Assembly (NCBI GenBank): GCA_034509735.1
Contig: JACGWO010000003.1
Location: 2,356,001-2,420,000 of the forward strand
Length of the DNA: 64,000 nucleotides
Source: Sesamum alatum
Lineage: Eukaryota; Streptophyta; Magnoliopsida; Lamiales; Pedaliaceae
Direction: 5' to 3'
Under the pieces are notes generated by a model. It ran no database searches, was not told where the DNA came from, and worked only from the letters and a program-made list of their open reading frames with translations. The position numbers and the translations under genes are program-made. Each line of letters opens with the position of its first letter. The first letter of the stretch is position 1. Positions 12,424-24,410 of this stretch are shown one piece after another.

Positions 12424-14496
12424 TGTGACGCCCACAAATTTTTATACATAATTATGAGGTCAATTGGTAATTATTTAAGAAAATTTAGTTAATTAGTAGA
12501 TATATTATAGATTAAATTGTGATCATATTAAGACTTGAACGGAGTGAATTAGGGCTTCATATAATATTTGGGAGCAAATTATATTAATTAAGAAATTAAA
12601 AAGAACGTAATGGGTATTTTGAAAAAGTTTATTAAAGGATAAAAAAAAAATAGAAAAATGAAGGATAAAGATGGGTGCGGCCGCACCCATCTGTTCCTTT
12701 AATATATGTTACAGCACATAACACTAAACACACATTAACACTAAGCCGCACACATATTAAAGACAGTTTCGGCGAAAATCGAAGGTAAGTAATTAATTTA
12801 TTTTAATTAGTTTTAAATTATATAATTATATTATTTAATAAGTGTATTTATTAAATGTTATTTATACTACTCAATTTAGTGTTTAACCGGAAAATTTTAT
12901 GAAATTGAGTATTTATAATTAGTGCCTGGTTAAATGTCTCAATTGAATTAGGGGTCTTATAATTAATGGCTTAAACTGCTTAATTCACTAGATTTAATAA
13001 TTTCTACAATTGATTGGCTTAGTTTAATCGGGTTGAAATTTTTAATTGAGAAATATTATAGAATTATATATGAAAATATTATATTTACTAAAAATGAGTA
13101 TGTTTTGGTGATAAATATAATCCAAGAATTGTTATTATGAATGGTAGTTATAATAGGATGAAGGGTTTAATGAAATATTGAGAGATTGGTGAAATATATA
13201 TATAAATACTATTTAATATTTTATTTAGAAATTGACATTCTAGATATTAATTATACGCATTATACCTTATGATAGGACACGGGGATAAAGTAGATGATCG
13301 TACGACTTCATATCAGCTAACTAAATCTGTATAAGATCGAGGTAAGTAAATAATTAGTGTTGCTTATATATGTTCCTTTTTCCTATTAATGTTGTGTACG
13401 TAAATAATTAGTATTATCTATATATGTTTCATTTCTTGGTGATATTACTTTTATGTGAGCCTATGATTCGTGATTGACTAATCTATTTTGAACTGTACGA
13501 GTGGTTTATGATTACCTTGAAATGATTATGTCGTGGAAGTGAAATGAGAAAGATATACCATTGGTTGTTTGATATCAGTGATATGTGCTTGTACTTGAAA
13601 AATGCTGCTATGTGGTTTTATGTGGCTAGTTGGCTTACAAGAACGGTGATATGTGGAATCGAGGGAGTGATGGAAATTAAATGTAATTATAATATGAATA
13701 CCCCTTGATGTGGTTGAATAGCCTATGTGGCAAAATGAAATGAAAAGAGCTATGATGCAATGTGAAAAGAGCTATGATGCGAAATAAAAAGAGCTATGAT
13801 GCGAAATGAAAGAGCTTTGATGCGAAATGAGATTGATGAGCCTGTGTGGCATGCCAAGGGGATTCCTGTATATATATATGAATGAATAGTGAGGTTGAGT
13901 TGGTGGAGAAAAACACTATATCACCTGTCTGGTAAGCCAACTAGGAAAAGACAAGTTTGATTGATTGTCGTGTTATGGGATGACTACGTGGAGTAAAAAA
14001 ATGAAATGTGCTTGATTAAGTTGATTATATTTTATATACGTTGCTTGTTCTTGTCTTGTTGATATAATTGAGGTGCGTGTATAGTGGTACCGGTTATTTA
14101 CTTATTGAGTTTCAGGCTCATCCCTCTGCCAATAATTTCAGGTGTAGATTTTGTTGTGCCTACTCACGACAGCTAGGTCCACATTTTGCATTCCAGTCAG
14201 GTCGGGCCAGTATGCAGTTTTCTCCTCATTGTAAATAGAAATAGAAGTCTCATTTTGAATTAAAAGCGAGAATAGCATGTGAACTAATTATAATAGTCCC
14301 ATTTTTGTCGTACTTGATATATGTATATATGATCTTGCGGATGAGATATTAAATATTCTTGTTGCGATGATGAGACTATGTGTATATATACTCAACAGGG
14401 ACTAGATTATGTGCTTAATTATACATATAATCAGGGTTTACATTAAGTGTGATATTTAGGGAAGATATAGTCGTAGTATCGTTAGAGGGTGCTACA
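12424..14496 (+). mobile_element. Solo LTR of the chromodomain Gypsy family
   Basis: This 2073-bp LTR runs from TGTGACGCCCACAAATTTT to GAGGGTGCTACA and is flanked by a perfect 5-bp TSD, AGTGA (12419-12423 and 14497-14501). It matches the LTRs at 43418-45488 and 59937-61421. No internal sequence remains, which is what LTR-LTR recombination leaves behind. A 22-bp minisatellite lies at about 13738-13848. Confidence 0.93.
13738..13848 (+). repeat. 22-bp minisatellite in the Gypsy LTR
   Basis: About five degenerate copies of 'tgaaaagagctatgatgcgaaa' lie head to tail. The same array occurs in the other family LTRs at about 44745-44820 and 61255-61330. Confidence 0.8.
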
Positions 14497-14888
14497 AGTG
14501 AAGCCTAAGCTAATGCGCGGTTGGTTGACACAGAACCTTGTCTTCTCAACTCATGTTGCGCTTCAGTCAGTCCATGGATCTTTGCACCAGTCAACTCGGG
14601 TTTTAACGTGCTGAATTGAGATGGAGCATAGAAGTCGTACCCTGCTTTCACCAAAGAGGTGGTAAGCATTTGAGGTGATGCCCCTGACATTTTTGCGAGT
14701 TGATTTTTCAGCAGAAGTGGTTTACTTGGGACCAACGGGTGTAGACCGGTGACGGGCTTGATTAGTTCAACTTTGGCACCTTGAGGGTCGTTCAATTTCA
14801 CCTTACTTCGTTGTTTGATTCCTTTGGATAGTGGAGAAACATGGTCTTGTGATGAGCTTTATTTGTCTTTGTCACCAGACCAAACCAC
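14497..14888 (-). pseudogene. Ty3/Gypsy polyprotein remnant, fragment 3
   Basis: The minus-strand frame 14505-14801 contains LVKAGYDFYAPSQFSTLKPE and LTEAQHELRRQG. This matches, from memory, a conserved segment downstream of Gag in a widespread plant Ty3/Gypsy polyprotein family (AGYDF...LTPTQ-type motif). It is bounded by two solo LTR insertions and fits between fragments 2 and 4 in order. Confidence 0.65.
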
Positions 14889-16948
14889 TAAAGGAAAGCA
14901 TATCGGCCCAGGAACGCGGTGGAGATAAAAACGTGCAGAATAATAGAATTTAAATCACGTTCAAGGGGTGTACCGTTGAACGTTCCTGGGCTATCGGTGT
15001 ATAAACGCAAAATATAAACATATAAAATAAACAAGCATTCGTGGTTATAGATTAAAGAAGAAACCGAGAGCATAAATGTAAATTGGAATACCTTTCTCGA
15101 TTTTGTATTTCAATCGGCTACACGCGTTGATTCCTCCCGACGTTCACCATGCAAGGTCCCAACGTAGAGACCCTCTAACATAGTCCACACCACACCGGGA
15201 GAGATCTCGTTTTTCTTGCTAGAGAAAAAATGGATCTAGAGGATGAAATCGAATAAGGGATTACACTATCAAATTAGTGTTCCTTCTTGATCTTACTTTG
15301 TTCTTCAATTGATCCTAGATCAATGAGGCAACAAAGAGGATTTAGAGAGTAGAGAGAGAGGAGCCGAAAATGGCTTGAGAGAGTGTGTAGAGAGTGTTTT
15401 TCTTTTTCCTAGAAAAAGATGAATAATAAAACTCTTTTCTTTGATGATAGTATATACACATATATATATATATACTTTATTAATGTGATTATTATGTGTC
15501 TAGGTTCATCCAAGGATGTCTAGATACATTCCAATCAATCCCCATTAATCATCAATCAAGCCTACCATTTCATAAAGTATGATTTAATCATACCAAGTGA
15601 AAGAGGCTTGATTGGAATTGAGTTGTCTCTTTCCAAAAGAGACAAGTCAACTTGTCATCAAAGGCCTTCATGGCTAATTATTAGTACTTCCAAAAGAAGT
15701 AATTTTCGGCCATCCCCTTTTAGAAAAAGTCCAACTTCTTCTAATTCCAAAAGTGGAATTAACAGCTCTCTTGGGCCAAGATTTAATGGACCGGATTTTA
15801 TTATAATCCAATTACAATAAGCCCAAGAATTAAATCCTGTTTAATTCATGTTCCAATTAAATAATTCTCATTGATCTTTTAATCCAATTAAAAGATCCAA
15901 GCTTCCATTCTCTACTTAATCGATAAATCCCATTTACCGATAAAACGAGAGCCCGATACAATATCGGTCCGTCCATCCAATAGACATTCCCATAAGTAAT
16001 CCAATTACTTATCATCGTCTAAAATTGACTCCAAGTCAATTCCTTGACCTCCACGGTGATTTGAGGGTGAACTGTCATACTGTCGATCGTCTCCCGGCCT
16101 TAGTCTAGGGTATGGAATTGAGCGTCGGTTCCCATCCTTGACTAGGCATCTATGCTTAATATGCGAGATGCGTTTACTCTATCGATCAACGTAGGAAACC
16201 CTTTCCTACTCAATCAATTGCTATGGCCATAGACTTTCAGAGTCTAAACCATCTCAAAGCGCATAGGAGACATCACCGTCATATACTGAGCGGGACAGAT
16301 CCTATCTTAGAATCCACCATCCTCGCTACATACTCCAATTGCACTGGACATGGCTTATAATGACCATCTCACAGATGACCACCTATCGCCAGATCCAAGA
16401 TACAGTCTTCGTATGCACGTGACTGCCATGATTCCTCAAGTCCGAGGACTAATCCCGTACTATCAAAACCGGGAATTCCAGTCGTACCGACCAATCCTCC
16501 AAGGCTTCCATATGATGATTCATGCGAGTTAGTTCAGTCAGCCGACCACTTTGTCAACTAACCCACTAAAATTGTATAGACGATCTTCGTCTGTCGCCAT
16601 GAAACTCGGCACTCATCCAGTGAATGCAATACTTAGTGCAAGTCACAACAGGATACTCGGTGCCTAGTCTCGAGGTCTCAACTTGGAACATTACAGACCA
16701 ACCCTCAGAAGTTGGTTTCATAGCCGCCATCCAATGCGCAACCCAACTACATGGGTTATCGAATTGGTCTGTGGTCATTTGTTGTCAACTTGAAACGCCG
16801 TTCAACGTTAGTAGTAACTATAACAAACACAATGCCAGTGATGAATACTTACTCTATTCATCAGGATAATATTGTATTAATAAAGATTGACGAATAAATA
16901 GTTTCCAAAACCGCCAATCCAATTGGCTTCTGATCACCTATTCTAACA
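14889..16948 (-). mobile_element. Solo LTR, long-LTR Copia superfamily
   Basis: This minus-strand LTR of 2060 bp starts at 16948 with TGTTAGAATAGGTGATC. Its far end at 14889 reads CTTTA instead of the family CTTTCA, a one-base change of the terminal dinucleotide. A perfect TSD, ACCAC, flanks it (14884-14888 and 16949-16953). No internal domain remains. A microsatellite-like TATA run lies near 15450-15475. Confidence 0.9.
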
Positions 16949-17698
16949 ACCACATAGAGGAATACTGGCGAGTAAGGTGGCCTCTTCAACTCATAATTCT
17001 TGCTAGCTGACACTTCACCAATGGTAAATTTTCCAAGATTTTCATCATCGCTTTCAGAATGAGTGGGTTTGGAGTGCGCTTCCTTGATTGATTGACAGGC
17101 TGGGATCTTTAACGGTGTTGCTTCTTGCATCTTATCAAGGTCGAGGTGGGGCTTTCCGTCTACAGCGTATTTCACCTTGGTGAAGAGCTTCCTGTCAGCG
17201 TTAAAGGCCTCCATTCATACAGGCTCAAGACTATCCAATTAAAGTTTCGGTGACGCTGTCGATAAAGATGGTAGATCTTTTTCCTCGATTTTTGAAATAT
17301 GCAAGTCATTTGTTGGAGTGATGCTGATGATGTTCGTGCCCGCTGTGTCTTCGTCGTCCAGAGTAAGCCAACCCTTGTAACGTGGCGTTCGTTGGTCCTG
17401 AGGCCTTTCACTCATTCTCTCGCATGGAGGAAACTTGACATGAGTTTTTTGATAGCCTTGGACTCTTTGACGTCAGGTATGATGAAGTTTTCATCCTCTT
17501 TAGACTCCTCGTTTTGGTAGTCAATTGGGAATTTGGGTTTGTGATTGGCGATACTTATCTCCATGTTATGCGCACGGGTAGCCAACTCCTCGAAACTTCT
17601 TGGCTTGATCCCCTGGAAGATGTAAACAAGAGTCCAATGCATACCTTGGATGCACATTTCTATCGCCAAGGCCTCCGAAAGTCTATCTTTGCAGTTCA
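16949..17698 (-). pseudogene. Ty3/Gypsy Gag and linker remnant, fragment 2
   Basis: The minus-strand frame from 17698 down begins KDRLSEALAIEMCIQGMHW and continues FEELATRAHNMEISIANH, typical of the C-terminal part of a Ty3/Gypsy Gag. It joins fragment 1 in frame when the LTR at 17699-19673 and one TSD copy are removed. A stop and frameshift follow near 17411. A second segment at 16949-17214 (LFTKVKYAVDGKPHLDLDKM) is a downstream polyprotein piece. Confidence 0.8.
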
Positions 17699-19673
17699 TG
17701 TTAGAATACGTGACCATGTAGCCAATCTTGGCAGACAAAATTTAACCTATGTTTAGACAATTTCAAGGATTTGATAAATCATTAATGAATAAGAAGTGAT
17801 ATTCATTTGGCATTACTTTGTTTGTGTTCACTTTATCTGCTTTATACTTATCTGTTCACTACGCAAACAAAGCCCACGGACTGAAAACGTATTTCGGGGA
17901 CTGGGACTACGATTGGAGGTAGGTCCATGAAATCAGTCCTGCTGAATCAGTCCGAAAATCTCCAAGTCAAGGAATCTCGAAAATGGGTACCGAGATTCCC
18001 TTTGAGACTTGCACTAAGCATGTGCTGTCGTATTTCATCGACGGGTGATGAAGGTCGTTTAAGCAATGTTAGTGGGTTAGCCTGCTAGGGAGCAGCTAAC
18101 TAAGGTGACCCGCGGAAACCATCTTACGGAGGACCTTGAGTAGGGTTGACTAGGTATGACGTGTGTTCCCGGTTCCAAGAGTACAGGTCAAGTCCTTTGA
18201 CTTGAGGAACTGCTGAGTTTACCTATATATCAGGGCTGTATCTTAGATATGGTGAGAGATTTCCAAGAAGCACTTGAGTAGTCATAAGCCATGTCTAGTG
18301 CAGCTCCGGTGTACAGAGTGACAGTAGCTTCCAAGAAAGGATATGTCTCCTGTCAAAAGGTATTGACAGTCGAGTCTCACATATGCTCTGTGTATTGTCC
18401 CTAAAATTTGTGGCCACAGTAACTAACAGAAGGGAAGGTTTCCCTTGTGGCGTTTAGTAAGGACAGGCCGTCACTTCGGTCCAAAATGGGTACCTGCATT
18501 TTCCGTGCCCTAGACGCTAAGTGGTGAGACCGTAGACGGAAGGACAAGTGTACTGTTAGAGCCTAAATGTTCATCCATGAATATTCACCTAGTCTCTAGT
18601 GTCATGGACCGTTGCTAAATGGCCACCCATGATAACGGGCGGATTCTAGGAATCCGACCAAGTCTAGCTGAAAGGTGAACCTAAAGAGTCACACACAATC
18701 CGCACACATTAAGTATTTAATTTAGAATTAATTATTTGGAGAAATGGAATGATTAAATTGGATTTAATCGGGTCCTTAATTTTCTTGGAGAGAATTAATT
18801 CCTTTTATTAGATAAAAGGGATTAATCTAATAAATTAGATTTATTGAAAAATTAATTTAATGGGCCTAGAATAAATATTTATATTTATTATATTTATTTA
18901 TTGCCCTTTGAATATTTAAATAGATTTTAAATATTTCATTAAATTAAATTAATGGTTGAGATTAAAAGGAGAGATGGATGGCTAGGATTAATTTGACTAG
19001 GTCAAATTATTACTTTGACTAGGACTTTGACTAGGTCAAAATCCTAGTCAAATTAGTCTTCTTTAGAGTTGGAGTTTGAAGAGGATTAAACTCCTCCTCT
19101 ATATATAGTCCTAGCCCCTCACCATAAGAGGGATGATGAAACTCCAACACACACATAACACACACTCTCTCTCAGTTTCCTCTCTCTCGTCCGCCACTCT
19201 CTCTCTCTCTCCAAGCTTTGTTCTTTTGTTTTAACAATTGAACAAAAGGAGGATTAATCCCGTTAAGTAATAACGTGTGATTGATCCGTCCTCTCCAAAT
19301 AAATACTTGTTCGTTCGCTAGCACGACGTGCAAGATACGTGGGTGGATTGCGTGTCACGATTTAGAGAATCTCACATACGAGATTTTGGTGCAAATCGGG
19401 GAACAACGCGAGTACCGGTTAGAAGAGGAAAACGACGAACCGGTAATTCCCTTTTTTACATTTTCATCTCTTCTTTTATTTTCAAATCCTATGGCTATGT
19501 ATTTTAATTCATGAGATACACCAAACACCTGGGAACTTCAAGGCCACACCCCTCGAACGTGTTCTTTATTTTTACGTATAAAGCATGTTGAAATTCTGTA
19601 ATTTAAATTTATACCGCGCTTCCGCATTCGCGCTATTTCCCGGGACGATCCACACGCCTCTCACAGGCTTTCA
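17699..19673 (+). mobile_element. Solo LTR, long-LTR Copia superfamily
   Basis: This 1975-bp LTR runs from TGTTAGAATACGTGACC to GCTTTCA, with a perfect TSD GTTCA (17694-17698 and 19674-19678). A TATA-like box, ctatatatag, is at 19099-19108 and is followed by CT repeats. It splits a minus-strand Gypsy gag. Confidence 0.93.
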
Positions 19674-20669
19674 GTTCAGCTTAGAGCGCACCAATGGTTG
19701 TTGGTAGTCGATGACTAACTCGTCCTTCCACTGTCTTGCGTTGGTAAGTTCATACATGCTCACCATTCAGCGGGTGCTATAGAAACGGTTTAGGAATTAT
19801 CTCTCCATCTCGTCCCAACTGTCAATTGACTCGAGCTGTAGATCGACATACCAATCGAAAGCGTTCCCTTTAAGCGATCGGACGAACTGCTTCACCAAGA
19901 GGTCACCATCAGTTCCGGCGTCGTTGCATGTCTCGATGAAGTGGATGATGTGTTGTTTTGGGTTTCCTCTTCCATCGAATTGTCGCAGTTCCGGCGGTAG
20001 GTATCCCATTGGCATCCTTAAGGCGTCAACATGCTTGGTATAAGGTTTTGAATACGTGGGCGAGCTTTGGGTCATTTCGTCGTATTGGGTTTTGATGGTG
20101 TTGGCGATCATCTCTTGCAATTGTTGAACAGACCATGTATCAATAGATGTTTCAGAATGTGTAGACTTTTGCACGAAGTCATGCGTCGGTGGTACTTTAT
20201 CCACTTGCTTCTCACTATAAACATGGTTTCAGAAGGAAGCATGCTTGTGGCAATCGTTGGTTTCTTCAACGCTCGTATGCTCTTGGTTGCTCATCAATTA
20301 GGCAATTTGAAGGACTTTTTCTTCGATGATCTTTTGGAGATTAGTGACGGCTTCGGCCATTTGTGCTAGTTGTTCCTCCATTGCAGTCGTGTCGGCCATC
20401 ATGGTGGGGACGATAGCGAAATGCATGGACTTGGAGTTGATCTTGGTAGGACTTGTCGAGTTTCAATCATCTGAAGGGGTCGTGTCAACAATCTTGCCCC
20501 CGGTGGAGTATTCACCGACGGTAGTGGCGTTGACGCTGTCTTGATCCTTCTTGGGCGTCATTGAGCGTTTAGATGTGATGACTTCAACTTCAACGTAGGA
20601 GGAAGAGATGAGGGGCAGAGATTGTCTCACTGGGCATGCAAGTAATTTGTTTACACAAAATTTCGTATC
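19674..20669 (-). pseudogene. Ty3/Gypsy Gag N-terminal part, fragment 1
   Basis: The minus-strand frame contains YLPPELRQFDGRGNPKQHI followed by FIETCNDAGTDGDLLVKQF and SLKGNAFDWYVDL, the canonical core of plant Ty3/Gypsy Gag proteins. Upstream, near 20400-20300, MAEAVTNLQKIIEEK resembles the coiled-coil start of such Gags, and a stop codon breaks the frame just after it. Beyond 19797 the frame is disturbed, but the reading continues to the LTR insertion point. A 'cccagtgagacaatctctg' stretch (20617-20636, minus strand) resembles the sequence that follows the 5' LTR in this family. Confidence 0.85.
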
Positions 20670-21328
20670 TGCAACAAGAAAAAATATGGACAAATGATTT
20701 TATTGATTTAAAATGAAAAGTGGATACAATCTCTGTAGTGAATGTAACCCCCTGATTCTTCTATCCGTATTTCAATCTAAGGGCTAAGGTTCTTGGACGT
20801 TGATGTGTAATCTCCTCTCAATTTGTGGAGCAAACTACATGGAACCTTGAAATTTTGTATCAATGTCTTGAAGGATTTGATGTCGATGAAGACGTGGAAC
20901 CTTCGCGGTTGTAGAGCTTCATTGTGGCAGAGAGCTTTTGGACTTGAGTCCTTTGATTTGTTGTATGTGTATGTGTCGCTTTGTGAGGTTGAGGCCTCAA
21001 TTTATAGGCGTGAGTTGGGCTTTGGCAGCTTGGGCTCACTTCCATTGGGCTTTATCTCTGTGGGCTTTGAAATGGACTAGTCTTCTGACGGACTGCATTT
21101 TGAACATGTACCTGGCCCGATTTAGCCAACCCAAAATAATAAATTTATATTTATTTTGGATTGACCCATAAAAATACATAAGACCCAAATTTAATATCGG
21201 CTTATGAATTTAATTTATTTTATACGATGAGCCCCAATTTATTATGGACTATCGTTTTGGAACCCAATTATTAGCCAATTTATTTGGGCTTTCATTGGTA
21301 ATTTATTCTAAATATATTGATGTCAACA
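20670..21328 (-). mobile_element. Probable 5' LTR of the minus-strand Gypsy remnant
   Basis: The segment starts on the minus strand at 21328 with TGTTGACATCAATATATT and plausibly ends at 20670 with TTGCA. It lies directly upstream of the Gag remnant. A TATA-like box (ctataaatt, minus strand, about 20998-21006) sits in the expected place. No second LTR or TSD is visible in the window, so the limits are approximate. Confidence 0.55.
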
Positions 21329-21968
21329 CATATGCTTAGTGAGAATGCCTGTATAAAAAATCATTTCCATCTGATTTAACAATCAATAAATGGAAATGAC
21401 CAAAATGATTAAAGATTATCAGTTTAAGGACCAAAAGTCTAAGTGGTGATTGTATAACGAATGAAATCGAATAAGTATTATAATTTAGGGACCAAAAGTA
21501 TAATTCTCCTATTTTTAATTCATTTTTATTTATTTTAAACTAATTAAAATAAAAAGTCAAATTGATTAAAAAACTATATAAACACACACACACACACACG
21601 CACATCTCTAGTTTTCAAAGATAAAAGAAAAACACCTTATAGAACCAACGAAAGTCTACAGTCAGCGAGAGACACGAATACATATGGCCAAGCAAATGAA
21701 ATATAACATGAATATGGAATTGTCGTAATTTTTAAAAGAATTACAATATGTTACTATTAGAATATATATGATATTATATATTACGTAATATATATCATAC
21801 TTTTTAGATATTTGAATATTGCCGGTTAGCAATGTGAAGTCAACATAACATAGCTTGCTCCTTTTTAATTGATTTGCTACCGGATAATCTCATTTTATTT
21901 TATGCGTTCATCTTGTGATCTAACTGAAATAAGAAAAATAGATATTATAGAAGATAGAAACTAAAAGA
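21329..21968. other. AT-rich intergenic DNA
   Basis: No coding signal is visible. It contains an (AC)n microsatellite at 21583-21602 and a repeated 'ggaccaaaagt' phrase at about 21429 and 21488. It ends at the TSD of the Copia element. Confidence 0.6.
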
Positions 21969-22309
21969 TGTTGAAGTTAGCTCACTGTGCTGAGGTTAAA
22001 TAAGTGTTGATGTCGGACAGAAGATAGAAGCCGCATACTTTTGAGAAGTGTTATTTTATTAGTTAAACATAGCATTCTGTTTGTTGTCAGCTGAAGGTGC
22101 TACATTTTTTGTGCCATCTCATTAGTCACATGGTGATGAGGTGGCTAGGTAGTTTGAAGTTAGAATATTTTTCATTTTCCTGCCCACGGGCTTGTATTTA
22201 AGGTTGTTGTAGCTCATCTTCTTCATCATTCTGATATACAGAAAATTTCCCGAAATGGATTTGTTCAATCTTTTTTTTGTTATTGCCTTTGCTTTCCACA
22301 AAATCAACA
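21969..22309 (+). repeat. 5' LTR of the short-LTR Copia
   Basis: The 341-bp LTR runs from TGTTGAAGTTAGCTCA to AAATCAACA. The 3' copy at 26073-26412 is about the same length with scattered substitutions and small indels, suggesting an old insertion. Confidence 0.92.
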
Positions 22310-22322
22310 TGGTATCAGAGCC
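22310..22322 (+). other. Primer-binding site, initiator Met tRNA
   Basis: TGGTATCAGAGCC lies directly after the LTR and is complementary to the 3' end of plant initiator Met tRNA. Confidence 0.9.
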
Positions 22323-22766
22323 TTCTTATGAAGGTCTCAAGATATCTCACACTTCAGCAAAGTTTTCATTTGGTTATCGGTTAAAACTAAGATACAGCGA
22401 CAAAGAATAACATTAAGGCTTCAAATGGAAGATCGATGAATGGATCGAAGGCTTTGCAGTTATACTCCTCCAGTCACCTTGGATGACATTGATATCAACA
22501 TCTCTAACTAGTAGTAACTACCTTGGATGGAGTAGAGCTATTAAATTGTATCTCGAAGCAAAGATGAAGCTAAGATTCATTGGTGGCATGGCGATCAAAC
22601 CAACAGAAGGTGATAAAAGCCATGACAAGTGGACACGCACTAACTGCATGGTGAGTTTGGGGATTCTAAATTTGATTTCGCGAGAAATCGTAGGCGTGTT
22701 CATGTATTCAACGTCCACTCAATCCCTGTGGCTTGATATTGAAGCTCAGTGCGGAATGAGCAATGG

Positions 22767-23305
22767 ATAGGAACTTGTTCAGAAATACCGTAATGAAAGG
22801 AACATAGGAGTTTGTCACTAGGTATTTGACCAAATAGGATCAACCAATTCCTATAGAACCTATCACTAAAATCCCCCTAGAGATGGATAAGGCTAAGCGG
22901 AGCGAAAAGGGTTTTCCATGAGATGGGAAATGCAAAGTATTAGTCTCACACGAAGTTTGCGAATAAGTGATTGTTTCATAATGAGCAAGGAATACTTGTC
23001 TTTCTGCTAAACAGGATGTATTGAACTCATCATTCAATAGATACTTGTTATGAATGTCAACTAAGTATCGTAAATAAATTTCTACCGGTTGTTCAATCAT
23101 TTGATAACTAGAGTTATTCTTTGATAAATGACCACTATGAGTCAGACTCAATAGAATTTGATCAATCCTTTTTTCTGTCATTAAGGCGGAGAACTGAACC
23201 AAGAATTCTCTTTTTTCATCATCAATTGAATCACTGTTCGCGACCGAGGATTCTATTTTATCATCAATCCAATCCCCATTCACAACTGTTATACCAACTG
23301 AAGCG
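22767..23305 (-). pseudogene. ycf2: Nuclear insert of plastid ycf2 (NUPT)
   Basis: The minus strand encodes a piece of the plastid Ycf2 protein, an AAA-type ATPase-like protein of the chloroplast. A 161-codon frame (22840-23325) contains [59 protein letters not shown] and [20 protein letters not shown]. It reaches the Walker A region (GSIGIG), where a stop codon interrupts, and resumable sequence ([15 protein letters not shown]) continues to about 22767. The fragment sits antisense inside Copia gag, which resumes on both sides. It is a dead nuclear copy, since functional ycf2 is plastid-encoded and over 2000 codons long. Recognition is from memory of Ycf2; the junctions are good to about 15 bp. 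Confidence 0.88.
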
Positions 23306-24160
23306 TGGGATTGTTTCAATCTCACAAGGTAATCAATCTGTCACTAATTACTTTACGAAAATTAAGTCTATGGGATGATTTTATGTGTCTGGAACCTCCT
23401 CCAAGCTGGGCCTTACTCCAGATTGCATGTGCACAGTGAAAAGAGCGATAAGTAATCTTAATGACTCTAACCATATAATGCAGTTCCTTATAGGTTTGAA
23501 CAATATCTATGATCATGTTAGACATCGAATATTGATGATGGAGCCATTTCCTCATGTCTCCAAGGTGTTTCCTAAGTAGCGCGAGTTGAAAAACACATGC
23601 AAGTTGGTGTTACTCTGGAACAGGCACTACTTCTGCCTTTCAGGTGCAAACAGAAGAAGCTAAGAAGTTTCAATTAAAAAAGAAGCCATTCGTAGTTATG
23701 AAAGCCTTGGTCTGTGAGCATTTTCAAAAACTTGGCCACTTTATAGAAACATACTTCAAGATACATGGAGTATTGGATTGGTACAAAAAATTAACTGATC
23801 AAAAGAAGGAGGTAGGCAAGGGAAAGTCGGATAATGCTATTGTACAGGAAACTTCAGCTTTGCATTTTAGTGATGCAAGGTCTGAGTTGCTTCGGTATGA
23901 AATTAGGAATTTGATGACAGACGAAAAGACACCTTTGGATCCTATCAGTATTAACTTTGCATATCTATTGAGGAGTTTGCAGGTATGTTATTTGAACTAA
24001 ATCAATTGAGTAAAGAAACTTGGATCGTAGATAGTGGCGCTAAGAATTATAGATGTGCTAACCAAGTTCACTTTGATTTCCTAAAACCCCTTAACTCTAC
24101 CACTTCTATATGCCTACCTAATGGAACACTCATATGTATTAGTCATTCAAGAAACATAAC

Positions 24161-24410
24161 TTTACACAACCAGTCACACTTTAAGATGCCCTTCATGCTC
24201 TTAGCTTCAAGTCTAATATACTCTCAATTCATAAATGTTGTCCACAATCTAACATTCAATTTGAATTTCTTTCTGCTCACTATGTTTTACACAACTAGTC
24301 ACACTTTATGATGCCCTTCATGCTCCTAGCTTCAAGTCTAATCTACTCTCAGTTCATAAATGTTGTTCACAATCTAACATTCAATTCTAATCTCTTTTTG
24401 CTCACTGTGT
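24161..24410 (+). repeat. 125-bp tandem duplication in Copia pol
   Basis: Two adjacent units (24161-24285 and 24286-24410) share 'tttacacaac.agtcacacttta.gatgcccttcatgctc' and the rest of their length with a few substitutions. They lie just downstream of the protease motif and add a spurious repeat to the dead frame. Confidence 0.85.

Noticed and set aside
23121..23378. 85-codon plus-strand frame spanning the ycf2/Copia joint
   Set aside because: It is a chance fusion of antisense plastid DNA and Copia gag.
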